Shown here: piece after piece, positions 53,587-60,942 of the stretch
Position numbering within the stretch: position 1 is the first letter of the stretch
Layout: the number at the start of each line of letters is the position of its first letter
Assembly (NCBI GenBank): GCA_031422195.1
Contig: JANOPZ010000077.1
Span: 4,647 to 68,646 of the forward strand
Reading direction: 5' to 3'
DNA: 64,000 nucleotides
Origin: JALOTE01 sp031422195
GTDB lineage: Bacteria > Pseudomonadota > Alphaproteobacteria > Rhizobiales > Rhizobiaceae
Made by a program: the position numbers and the translations under genes
The notes under the pieces: model-generated
Databases searched by the model: none
The model's input: only the letters and a program-made list of their open reading frames with translations
Told to the model about the DNA's origin: nothing

Positions 53587-55170
53587 ATGGACGGTGAACA
53601 CGAAATCGCAATCGACTCAGTTGAGCTAACGGCGCGCCGTCAACGCGGCGAACGTGGCGGCGGTGCGCAGGCGCGCCGTGCTTTGCGTGGTGGTGGTGGC
53701 CCCGGCGCTTCGATGCCGTTTATCCAACGCAACATCAATGTTTACGAAGTGCTGAATGACGAGGCATTGGCAATTGTTGAAAACAATGCCGATATTATAC
53801 TAGAGGAAACAGGGATAAACTTTCTTGATGATCCCGAAGCGCTGGATATGTGGCGTGCAGCCGGTGCCGATGTGCAAGGCCAGCGTGTGCGTTTTCCAAA
53901 GGGCCTGTGCCGTGAGCTGTTAAAAACCGCGCCTGCTGTGTTCACTCAGCACGCCCGCAATCCCGCGCGATCTGTGCAAATTGGCGGTAACGCCACGGTG
54001 TTTGCACCGGTTTATGGCCCGCCATTTGTTCGAGATTTGGAAGGTGTTCGCCGCTACGCAACGATTGAAGACTTTCGTAATTTTGTGAAATTGGCCTATA
54101 TGGCGCCAAGCATGCACCACTCAGGCGGCACGGTTTGTGAGCCCGTGGATGTGGCAGTTAATAAGCGCCATCTCGATATGGTGCTGAGCCATATGCTGTA
54201 TTCCGACAAACCTTTTATGGGCTCGGTCACAGCACCTGAACGCGCCGAAGACACTGTCGCAATGTGCCGGATTTTGTTTGGCAAAGAGTTTGTTGAAAAC
54301 AATTGTGTTGTGATCAACCTTATCAATGCCAACTCCCCAATGGTGTTTGACGGCATGATGCTGGGTTCCGCAAAGGTTTACGCCCGCGCCAACCAAGCCT
54401 GTATTATTACACCCTTCATATTGTCCGGCGCGATGAGCCCGGTGACGGCAATTGGCACCATGACGCAGATTTTGGCTGAAGTTTTGGCAGGTGCCGCGTT
54501 CACGCAGCTTTGCCGCCCCGGTGCGCCGGTGGTGTTTGGCACTTTTGCATCGTCGATCTCTATGCAATCAGGCGCGCCGACATTTGGCACACCCGAGCCG
54601 TCCATTGTATCTTATGGTTGTGCCCAATTGGCGCGCCGTCTTGGCCTGCCTTATCGTACCGGTGGTGGCTTGTGCGCTTCAAAAGTGCCGGATGCGCAGG
54701 CTGCCTATGAAACCGCCAATACGCTCAACATGACCTTGCTTGCAGGCACCAATTTCGTGCTGCATTCGGCCGGTTGGATGGAGGGCGGGCTGGTGTCATC
54801 TTATGAGAAATTCATGATGGACATCGACCAGCTTGGCATGTTGCAGGCGATGGCTGCAGGTGTTGATATTTCAGAAAATGGCCAAGCGATGGACGCCATC
54901 CGCCAGGTTGGCCCGGGCAACCATTTTCTTGGTTGTGACCATACGCAGGATAATTTTCAGACGGCATTCTACCGCTCGCCTTTGGCAGACAATAATTCCT
55001 ATGAGCAATGGCTGGCTGAAGGCGAAACCCGCGTTGAAAACCGTGCAAATAAACTCGTGCGGGAGTGGTTGGCTTCGTATGAAGCGCCGGAGATGGACCC
55101 AGACATTCAGGCCAAGCTAGAGGCATTTGTTGCGGCTAAAAAAGCCTCAATGCCTGACGCATTCACTTGA
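53587..55170 (+). CDS. MttB-family (COG5598) corrinoid-dependent methyltransferase, copy 1
   Basis: ATG 53587 (MDGEHEIAIDS) gives 527 residues. After an Arg/Gly-rich segment at 17-41 (7 Arg, 9 Gly) comes the MttB barrel: NADIILEETGINFLDDPEAL, GGTVCEPVDVAVN, MSPVTAIGTMTQILAEVLAG and LLAGTNFVLHSAGWMEGGLVSSYEKFMMD. No in-frame UAG is present, so it is a non-pyrrolysine member, a group that includes glycine betaine (MtgB), proline betaine (MtpB) and carnitine (MtcB) demethylases. It would methylate the corrinoid protein encoded divergently next to it. The substrate is not fixed. Confidence 0.92.
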   Translation: MDGEHEIAIDSVELTARRQRGERGGGAQARRALRGGGGPGASMPFIQRNINVYEVLNDEALAIVENNADIILEETGINFLDDPEALDMWRAAGADVQGQRVRFPKGLCRELLKTAPAVFTQHARNPARSVQIGGNATVFAPVYGPPFVRDLEGVRRYATIEDFRNFVKLAYMAPSMHHSGGTVCEPVDVAVNKRHLDMVLSHMLYSDKPFMGSVTAPERAEDTVAMCRILFGKEFVENNCVVINLINANSPMVFDGMMLGSAKVYARANQACIITPFILSGAMSPVTAIGTMTQILAEVLAGAAFTQLCRPGAPVVFGTFASSISMQSGAPTFGTPEPSIVSYGCAQLARRLGLPYRTGGGLCASKVPDAQAAYETANTLNMTLLAGTNFVLHSAGWMEGGLVSSYEKFMMDIDQLGMLQAMAAGVDISENGQAMDAIRQVGPGNHFLGCDHTQDNFQTAFYRSPLADNNSYEQWLAEGETRVENRANKLVREWLASYEAPEMDPDIQAKLEAFVAAKKASMPDAFT

Positions 55171-55174
55171 AAGG

Positions 55175-55291
55175 AGCCCGAGGATGCCCGGGCTAAAGTG
55201 GGCAAAATGATCCATCAAAGCGTGTGGCGGAGTGCGCGGCTGGATGTTGAGCAGTAAATGACAAGCAAGGCCGCGGTAAGATGCGGCCTGC
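55175..55291. terminator. Hairpins between convergent mttB-like and bmt genes
   Basis: AGCCCG-8-CGGGCT (55175-55194) lies 4 bases after the mttB-like stop. AGGCCGC-8-GCGGCCT (55268-55289, with two further pairs outside) lies 6 bases before the bmt stop. Both can form from either strand, but neither is followed by a long T run. No gene was seen in the 126-base gap. Confidence 0.5.
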
Positions 55292-55296
55292 TCGTA

Positions 55297-56322
55297 TTAG
55301 CCCTTTGTGCGCCGGTTTGCCCGCTCGCGGGTTCTACCACCGCCCGCTTCATCAGCGGTTGTGTTGCGCAGCGGGCCGATTTTTTCGACGATCACATCCA
55401 ATGTCAGTGCCGTGGTTGATTTGCGGTAGGCATCGAGCGCTTTGCGCATGGCGGCCAAATGCAGGGCAGACGTACCGCAGCATCCGCCGATAATTGCTGC
55501 ACCACCATCAACCGCTAAACGCACATAATCGGCCATCAATTCCGGCGTGCCGGAATAGACAATCTCGGTGCCTTGAAATTGCGGAATACCGCAATTGCCT
55601 TTGACAATGACGCGTTTATCCGGCGCTGCGCCATGCATATCCATCAGCGACGCTAAAATATCCGATGCGCCAACGCCGCAATTTGCGCCAACGGCAATGG
55701 GTTGATCGGCCAAATCGCCAATGACACCATGAATATCACGTGGGTGGAGGCCCATCATTGTTTTGCCGGCAGTGTCAAATGATGCGGTGAATGTATAGGG
55801 CATGCCGACTTGGATGGCAGCTTCAGCGGCAGCACGCACTTCTTCGGGCGCGCTCATGGTTTCAATCCACGCGACATCTGCGCCACCGGCTTTGAGGCCG
55901 ATCATCTGTTCGGCAAATGAACTGACCGCATCTTCATGGGTGAGCGCGCCGAGCGGCACGAATAATTCGCCGGTTGGGCCAACAGACCCTGCAACAATCA
56001 CTTTGCGGCCCGCTTTATCAGCCACAGCGCGGGCGATTTTGGCGGCAGCCATGTTGATTTCATGCACGCGCGTATCAGCATGGTGCAGTTTCATGCGGTG
56101 GCGTGTGCCGCCAAAGGTGTTGGTCAAAATAATGTCGGCACCGGCATCAACAAAATCCTGATGCAGTTTGGTGATGCGGTCGGGGTGATCAATATTCCAC
56201 AATTCCGGCGCATCGCCAGACATCAAACCCATCTGAAACAGATTGGTGCCGGTTGCGCCATCAGCCAGCAAAATGCCCTTTTCGGCGATGAGATCGAGGA
56301 GGGGGTTCGAAACGGTTTGCAT
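55297..56322 (-). CDS. bmt: Betaine-homocysteine S-methyltransferase
   Basis: The 341-residue protein has the homocysteine-methyltransferase barrel: LLADGATGTNLFQMGL at the start, ILTNTFGGTRHRM, GSVGPTGEL, and the zinc Cys set in VGANCGVG and IIGGCCGTS. BHMT transfers a methyl group from glycine betaine to homocysteine, giving dimethylglycine and methionine. The last 20 residues are Arg-rich (EAGGGRTRERANRRTKG), reminiscent of the tails on the corrinoid enzymes. A 20-base palindrome lies 33 bases before the ATG and is shared with the methyl-THF methyltransferase gene. Confidence 0.9.
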   Translation of the reverse strand: MQTVSNPLLDLIAEKGILLADGATGTNLFQMGLMSGDAPELWNIDHPDRITKLHQDFVDAGADIILTNTFGGTRHRMKLHHADTRVHEINMAAAKIARAVADKAGRKVIVAGSVGPTGELFVPLGALTHEDAVSSFAEQMIGLKAGGADVAWIETMSAPEEVRAAAEAAIQVGMPYTFTASFDTAGKTMMGLHPRDIHGVIGDLADQPIAVGANCGVGASDILASLMDMHGAAPDKRVIVKGNCGIPQFQGTEIVYSGTPELMADYVRLAVDGGAAIIGGCCGTSALHLAAMRKALDAYRKSTTALTLDVIVEKIGPLRNTTADEAGGGRTRERANRRTKG

Positions 56323-56355
56323 GATAGGGCTTTCAAGAGATTACATGAGATAAAG

Positions 56356-56375
56356 ACATAAAGAAATCTTTATGT
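56356..56375 (-). promoter_or_regulatory. 20-bp palindrome ACATAAAGA-NN-TCTTTATGT before bmt
   Basis: ACATAAAGAAATCTTTATGT has the same perfect 9-base arms and AG prefix as the element at 46761-46780, differing only in the two central bases. It lies 33 bases before the bmt ATG, placed to act as an operator at the promoter. Confidence 0.78.
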
Positions 56376-56502
56376 GTGGTCAATTGACACCAATTCTTTT
56401 CTTCAGATTTCATGGAATTTTGAAATTAGTCATTCCCGCCTCTTTCTTGTGCGGGAACCTAGACTTTCTTCCTTAACTAGTTGTTCTAGAAGAAAGCTTA
56501 GA

Positions 56503-56520
56503 CCCCCGCATGCGCGGGGG
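56503..56520 (-). terminator. GC-rich hairpin after the cupin gene
   Basis: CCCCCGC-ATGC-GCGGGGG is a perfect 7-base stem with a 4-base loop, 27 bases past the cupin stop on the minus strand. Nearby, CTTTCTT (56464-56470) and AAGAAAG (56490-56496) form another weak stem. The composition resembles dispersed intergenic repeats, so it may be a repeat rather than a dedicated terminator. Confidence 0.45.
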
Positions 56521-56546
56521 TGACTAAGTGGGTTAAGTTCCCAAAC

Positions 56547-56900
56547 TCACTTCACCCGAAAATCAAAATGCTTGCGCACATGCTCTTGGATTTCCCACGT
56601 GCCTTTGAAATCATGCTCCACCACAAAGGCGTCGCCTGCTTGCACGGTGACGGGCGTACCGCCATCAGGCGTGATCACGATGCGGCCGGCAATCAACACC
56701 ACATATTCATAATCGGTGTCAGTGGCGTGGTAGCTGCCGGGGCTGCATTCCCAAATGCCGGATACCATATTGCCATCGTTTGAGGTGTGCAGCACCCATG
56801 TTTTCATGGATGGCTTGCCCGCGGTGACAACCCAACCATCGAGATCAGCGGTGGAAAACTCTATGCCGTCGGTTGAGGGCAGGCGGGTGATGGTTTGCAT
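56547..56900 (-). CDS. Cupin-domain protein (EutQ/DUF861-like)
   Basis: ATG 56900 (MQTITRLPSTDG) gives 117 residues; the longer open frame to 57044 runs into a repeat and is not believed. The protein is a single cupin barrel with GIWECSPGSYHATDTDYEYVVLIAGRIVITPDGG and AGDAFVVEHDFKGTWEIQEHVRKHF, the DUF861 (EutQ-like) pattern, where a Trp-Glu pair and His can bind a metal or small ligand. Relatives are often found in amine or sugar-acid catabolism. No direct partner is evident. Confidence 0.82.
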   Translation of the reverse strand: MQTITRLPSTDGIEFSTADLDGWVVTAGKPSMKTWVLHTSNDGNMVSGIWECSPGSYHATDTDYEYVVLIAGRIVITPDGGTPVTVQAGDAFVVEHDFKGTWEIQEHVRKHFDFRVK

Positions 56901-56961
56901 GGGGTGGGGTTCCGTGTTGGGATTGTAAAGCTGTGATAGCTGGAATGGGAAAACGGTGCAA

Positions 56962-57012
56962 ACCCTTCGTCCTTTGAGACGCGCTGAAGAAGCGCTCCTC
57001 AGGATGAAGGGT
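56962..57012. repeat. Intergenic palindromic repeat, copy 1
   Basis: An imperfect palindrome of about 51 bases with outer arms ACCCTTCGTCCTT / AGGATGAAGGGT and a GAGACGCGC...GCGCTCCTC centre. It belongs to the family repeated at 57111, 57505, 57603, 57728 and 57812, common in Hyphomicrobiales intergenic DNA. Confidence 0.8.
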
Positions 57013-57110
57013 AAGTTAATTTGCGCATTAACAAAAATTGGCAAAGTTCAAATTCAGGCTTCTTTTAAAAACACATTCCAATCTCCTCCCCCCGGCGGGG
57101 CCCACCCCCC

Positions 57111-57132
57111 CCGCGTCTCGAAGGACGAAGGA
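57111..57132. repeat. Intergenic repeat, half copy
   Basis: Only the right arm, CGCGTCTCGAAGGACGAAGGAT, is present; a GC-rich stretch replaces the left arm. The arm ends 8 bases before the GIY-YIG ATG, so its GAAGGA may serve as the ribosome site. Confidence 0.65.
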
Positions 57133-57140
57133 TTTCACAA

Positions 57141-57443
57141 ATGCCAGACGTGTATATTTTGAAGTGCGCGGATGGCAGCTATTATGTTGGACTTGCGCAA
57201 GTTGATCTTGAAGGCCGCGTGTCAGAGCATAATATGGGTGTTGATCCCAAAGCTTACACTTTCAAACGCAGACCAGTGGTTTTGGTATTTAATGAAAACT
57301 ATGACCGGTTTGATGATGCGATTGCGCGTGAACGCCAGATCAAAGGCTGGAACCGCGCCAAAAAAGAAGCGCTGATTGCCTATGATTATGATGGTTTGCC
57401 GAGTTTGGCCAAGAGCAGGAAAAAGAAACAATCTGATTTTTGA
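57141..57443 (+). CDS. GIY-YIG nuclease-family protein (UPF0213/YhbQ-like)
   Basis: The 100-residue protein has the single-domain GIY-YIG pattern with DVYILKCADGSYYVGLAQVDLEGR; here the family's Tyr-Val-Gly (YYVG) replaces YIG, as in many small members. A catalytic Arg is seen in LEGRVSEHNMG and a later Glu in ARERQIKGWNRAKKEALI. Small stand-alone members act on DNA but their physiological role is not settled. It is flanked on both sides by palindromic repeats and stands alone, so it may be mobile. Confidence 0.85.
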   Translation: MPDVYILKCADGSYYVGLAQVDLEGRVSEHNMGVDPKAYTFKRRPVVLVFNENYDRFDDAIARERQIKGWNRAKKEALIAYDYDGLPSLAKSRKKKQSDF

Positions 57444-57504
57444 ACTGTCCCCATCCTCCATCCTAAGGAGCCAAGCCCAATAATTCATCCTCAGTAACCA
57501 ACCC

Positions 57505-57558
57505 CCATCCTTCATCCTGAGGAGCGCTCTTGGGCGCGTCTCGAAGGACGATGGATGG
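57505..57558. repeat. Intergenic palindromic repeat, copy 2
   Basis: CCATCCTTCATCCTGAGGAGCGC at the left pairs with GCGCGTCTCGAAGGACGATGG at the right. Just upstream (about 57447-57500) are degenerate fragments of the same sequence (CCTCCATCCTAAGGAGC, TTCATCCTCAG). Confidence 0.78.
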
Positions 57559-57602
57559 CATTTCTAATCTCAAAGCGGGCTTGAGCAAAATTCTGCGCAA
57601 AG

Positions 57603-57671
57603 CCTTCGCCCTTCGAGACGCCGCAAGAGCGGCTCCTCACGATGAAACAAGAGCGGCTCCTCACGATGAAA
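57603..57671. repeat. Intergenic palindromic repeat, copy 3, with duplicated right arm
   Basis: The copy reads CCTTCGCCCTTCGAGACGCC, then a short loop and right arm. The right arm is present twice in tandem as an exact 24-base direct repeat (57624-57647 and 57648-57671), a sign of slippage or incomplete duplication. Confidence 0.78.
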
Positions 57672-57727
57672 GGTGGGTTGGTTTCGGCTAGTTTTCAGAA
57701 TTTTGACTACCCACGCGGTCAAAAAAT

Positions 57728-57774
57728 CCTTCATGGTGAGGAGGCCCGAAGGGCCGTCTCGAACCACGGAGGAT
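57728..57774. repeat. Intergenic palindromic repeat, copy 4 (diverged)
   Basis: The centre is GAGGAGGCCCGAAGGGCCGTCTCGAACCACGGAGGAT. Orientation follows copy 2; the GGCCC...GGGCC stem differs from the other copies. Confidence 0.65.
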
Positions 57775-57811
57775 TTTGGGGTTGTGAAAAAAGTGCCGCA
57801 AATTCGGTGCG

Positions 57812-57862
57812 AACCCTTCGCCCTTCGAGACGCCGCAAGAGCGGCTCCTCAGGATGAAGGGT
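57812..57862. repeat. Intergenic palindromic repeat, copy 5
   Basis: ACCCTTCGCCCTTCGAGACGCC pairs with GGCTCCTCAGGATGAAGGGT across a short centre. It is the best preserved copy and nearly matches copy 1. The rest of 57444-57915 holds only repeat fragments, with no gene seen. Confidence 0.8.
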
Positions 57863-57915
57863 GGGGGGATTGTTTTGCTCGCGCAAAACTATTGCCCGCT
57901 TCCTCATTGGCTGGC

Positions 57916-58383
57916 TCATTCTGCAATCGCACCAGTTTTTATCGCGCGATTGAAAAGTTCAGCATATTTTCCAGAACTCCTGAAAGGGAAGTGTCTGCAC
58001 CAAGCTGCAAGAAACTCTCGTTCCAATTCAAGCTCTTTCGCCTTCCTTAACATTATAGCGATTCTCATTGGAAAATATGGCGTAGGTATTTCACCTTGAT
58101 TGCAATATCGCTTGAACGACTCGCTCACCGTATTGCATTGCCATTCAAAGTCATGATTTACGCTTTGCATAAATGCGCGAAAAGATATTTCGGGTTGATT
58201 ATAAAAATCCGGTGCGCCAGAAGCTTGCCCATAATTGAAGCCTAGCTCTAACATTTTAGAAGCCGTATCGCGGATTGCAATTTTTGAAAGCCGATCCAGT
58301 TCCTCATCTGTTAAAACAGCCGAATTTGCAAATAAGTTCACTAAGCCTTGTATTTTCTCGGTTTGTAAAATGGAAAGTTGCAT
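57916..58383 (-). CDS. Hypothetical helical protein
   Basis: The 155-residue protein begins MQLSILQTEKIQGLVNLF and is predicted mostly helical and soluble, with three Cys (residues 83, 94 and 128) and no recognisable motif. It starts 6 bases after the stop of the GcvT/FAD gene on the same strand, so it is probably cotranscribed with it and the MFS gene. I do not recognise the family. Composition is close to that of its neighbours. Confidence 0.65.
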   Translation of the reverse strand: MQLSILQTEKIQGLVNLFANSAVLTDEELDRLSKIAIRDTASKMLELGFNYGQASGAPDFYNQPEISFRAFMQSVNHDFEWQCNTVSESFKRYCNQGEIPTPYFPMRIAIMLRKAKELELEREFLAAWCRHFPFRSSGKYAELFNRAIKTGAIAE

Positions 58384-58389
58384 TAGACT

Positions 58390-60942
58390 TCACCCCCGCA
58401 TCCTTGCCCCCTCCGCATCAAACGGCGGCAGCACGTTAATCCGTGCTTTCCGCCGTTCCCCCATAATCTCAATTTCAAACATGCCGTCGCTTTCGTCACC
58501 CGCAAGCGCTGCTGGCACGTAGCCTTGCGCCATGGAGGCTCCCACGTAGTGCGCGTAGCCGCCGGAGGTGACCCAGCCGACCACGCGCCAGCCGTCGCGG
58601 GTGGTGCCGGTGTCGGGGTTAACCGGGGTTTGTTTGCCGTCCGCATCAAAGCGCGGGGCGCCGAAATGGTGGGGGGCTTCTAGCACACCGTAGTCGGTGT
58701 TGGTTTTGGCCCAGATCGGTTCGTCGCCCATCACGTCGGCGTCAGCGGCATCGACGATGAACGAGACGCGCATCAGTTTGGGGCCGTCGGCCTTTTCGCG
58801 GGTTGCAGCTTCGCGCCCGATAAAGTCGCCTTTGTTGAGTTTAATGAAGCGCTCCATGCCGCCCTCGAACGGGCCGTAAATCGGGCGCAATTCGCGGAAC
58901 CAAGTTGGGAAGTTTTTTTCGAGCCGCATCGATAGCAGCGCGCGCATGCCGAAATCGACAAGGCCGTGCTCTGCGCCTGCCGCTTTGATCGCATCATAAA
59001 TGCGGCGCTGGCCGGCCGGTTTCATCCAGATTTCATAGCCCAAATCGCCGGTATAAGTGACGCGGTTGACGATTGCGGCAACGCCCGCAACATCCATCTC
59101 GCGGCAATCCATGAATTTGAATGCGGCGTTGGAGATATCCACATCAACAAGTTGTTCGAGCACTTTGCGGGCGTTTGGCCCGGCAATCGAAAGGCCGACA
59201 AGCTGCTGGTGGTGGCGGGTGATTTGTACCGAGCCGTCTTTAGGTAGATGCTTTTCAAACCAGCGCATATGGTAGCGCTGCGCGGCGGTGGAACCGAAGA
59301 TCATGAATTTATGTTCAGCCAGCCTTCCAATCGTAAAATCACCGATGATTTTGCCAAATTCATTGAGCATGGGCGTCAGCACCAGCCGCCCAAGTTTGGG
59401 CAGGCTGTTGCACATGAGATGGTCGAGAAAGGCTTCCGCGCCCGCGCCTTCCACGGTGTATTTGGCGAAGTTTGCAATTTCGGTGACGCCGCATTTTTCG
59501 CGGGTTTGGCGCACTTCATTGCCGATATGCTCAAAATCATTGGAGCGGCGAAATGATAAAATGTCTTTGGCCTCTGTGCCTTTTGGCGCAAACCAGAGCG
59601 GGGTCTCTAAGCCCCATGTGTCGCCCATCACGGCGTTGTTGTCGTGGCGCATCACATCATAAAGCGGGGTTGATTCGGCAGGCCGCGCGGCGGGAAGTTC
59701 CTCGTTCGGAAAGCGGATTGAGAAGCGGCGCGAATAATTCTCGCGCACTTTGGCGTTGGTGTAGCGCAGCGTCGCCCATTCGCCGAAACGGGCAACATCC
59801 ATGCCCCAAATGTCGGCGCCGGGGTCGCCGTTGACCATCCATTGTGACAGCGCGTGGCCAACGCCGCCACCTTGTGAGAAGCCCGCCATTACGGCACATG
59901 CAACCCAGAAATTGGTGAGGCCCGGCACCGGCCCGACAAGCGGGTTGCCATCGGGCGCAAAGGTGAACGGCCCGTTGATGATTTTTTTAATGCCGGTTTT
60001 TTCAAGCGCGGGAAAATGCTTGAAGCCGATTTCGAGCGAGGGCGCGATGCGCTCCAAATCAGGCTCGAGCAATTCCTGCCCAAAGCTCCACGGCGCTTCT
60101 TTGGGCGACCATGGTTTGCAAGCTTTTTCATAGGTGCCGAGCAGAATGCCGTTGCGCTCTTGCCGGGTGTATATTTCGCCTTTGAAATCAATGACGCCGA
60201 TCATTTCGCGGCCCGTGGATTTATTATATTCAACCACTTCAGGGATGTCTTCGGTGAGGAGATACATATGCTCCATTGCCAGCACCGGCAATTCAAGGCC
60301 CACCATACGGCCAACTTCACGTGCCCATAGCCCGCCCGCATTGACCACGTGTTCGCAAGTGACGGTGCCTTGCTCGGTGACGATGTTCCACATGCCGTCA
60401 GCGTTTTGCGTGATTTCCACCACGCGGTTGCGCAGCACAATGTCTGCGCCCAAAATCTTGGCGGCTTTAGAGTAAGCAATCGTGGTGCCGTACGGGTCAA
60501 GATGGCCTTCAACCGGATCCCACATCGCGCCAACGAAGTTTGTCTCGTCCATCAGCGGGAACATGGCTTTGGCTTCAGACGGCGTAATCAGCTCGGTTTG
60601 CATGCCGAGATAGCGGCCTTTGGCATGGGCAAGGCGCAGAAAATCCATCCGCTCTGGCGTGTCAGCCATCATCACGCCGCCGGTGAGATGCAAGCCGCAG
60701 GATTGGCCGGAAAGCTCTTCGATTTCTTTGTAAAGCTGCACGGTATAGGCCTGCAACTTGGCCACATTCGGGTCGCCATTCAGCGTATGAAACCCGCCCG
60801 CCGCATGCCAGCTGGAGCCGGAAGTGAGCTCAGAGCGCTCAATCAAGCAAACATCGGTCCAGCCTTCGCGGGCAAGGTGATAAAGCACCGAGCAGCCAAC
60901 AACGCCGCCGCCAATGACAATTGCGCGATAATGAGATTTCAT
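58390..60942 (-). CDS. FAD/GcvT demethylating oxidoreductase (dimethylglycine/sarcosine dehydrogenase family), copy 2
   Basis: The 850-residue protein has the same plan as the enzyme at 36.6 kb: FAD loop IVIGGGVVGCSVLYHLAREGW (8-28), flavin-attachment His46 in SGSSWHAAGG, GcvT domain from about 430 (LSFRRSNDFEHIGNEVRQTREKCGVTEIANFAKYTVEG) and a GcvT_C end (GGYAHYVGASMAQGYVPAA). The two are paralogues but differ widely, so different N-methyl substrates are likely. It is coupled to the MFS transporter gene by an ATGA overlap, which suggests transport of its substrate. GC content appears somewhat higher than nearby. Confidence 0.9.
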   Translation of the reverse strand: MKSHYRAIVIGGGVVGCSVLYHLAREGWTDVCLIERSELTSGSSWHAAGGFHTLNGDPNVAKLQAYTVQLYKEIEELSGQSCGLHLTGGVMMADTPERMDFLRLAHAKGRYLGMQTELITPSEAKAMFPLMDETNFVGAMWDPVEGHLDPYGTTIAYSKAAKILGADIVLRNRVVEITQNADGMWNIVTEQGTVTCEHVVNAGGLWAREVGRMVGLELPVLAMEHMYLLTEDIPEVVEYNKSTGREMIGVIDFKGEIYTRQERNGILLGTYEKACKPWSPKEAPWSFGQELLEPDLERIAPSLEIGFKHFPALEKTGIKKIINGPFTFAPDGNPLVGPVPGLTNFWVACAVMAGFSQGGGVGHALSQWMVNGDPGADIWGMDVARFGEWATLRYTNAKVRENYSRRFSIRFPNEELPAARPAESTPLYDVMRHDNNAVMGDTWGLETPLWFAPKGTEAKDILSFRRSNDFEHIGNEVRQTREKCGVTEIANFAKYTVEGAGAEAFLDHLMCNSLPKLGRLVLTPMLNEFGKIIGDFTIGRLAEHKFMIFGSTAAQRYHMRWFEKHLPKDGSVQITRHHQQLVGLSIAGPNARKVLEQLVDVDISNAAFKFMDCREMDVAGVAAIVNRVTYTGDLGYEIWMKPAGQRRIYDAIKAAGAEHGLVDFGMRALLSMRLEKNFPTWFRELRPIYGPFEGGMERFIKLNKGDFIGREAATREKADGPKLMRVSFIVDAADADVMGDEPIWAKTNTDYGVLEAPHHFGAPRFDADGKQTPVNPDTGTTRDGWRVVGWVTSGGYAHYVGASMAQGYVPAALAGDESDGMFEIEIMGERRKARINVLPPFDAEGARMRG

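Noticed and set aside
55182..55210. Short open frame with AAGGAG before it after the mttB-like gene
   Set aside because: It codes only eight residues and lies in a hairpin; it is more likely part of the terminator region.
56547..57044. Longer 165-residue version of the cupin protein
   Set aside because: The N-terminal part is translated from a palindromic repeat; ATG 56900 fits the cupin family length.
57505..57862. CRISPR array
   Set aside because: The repeats are palindromic, unevenly spaced and vary in length, and no cas genes are nearby.
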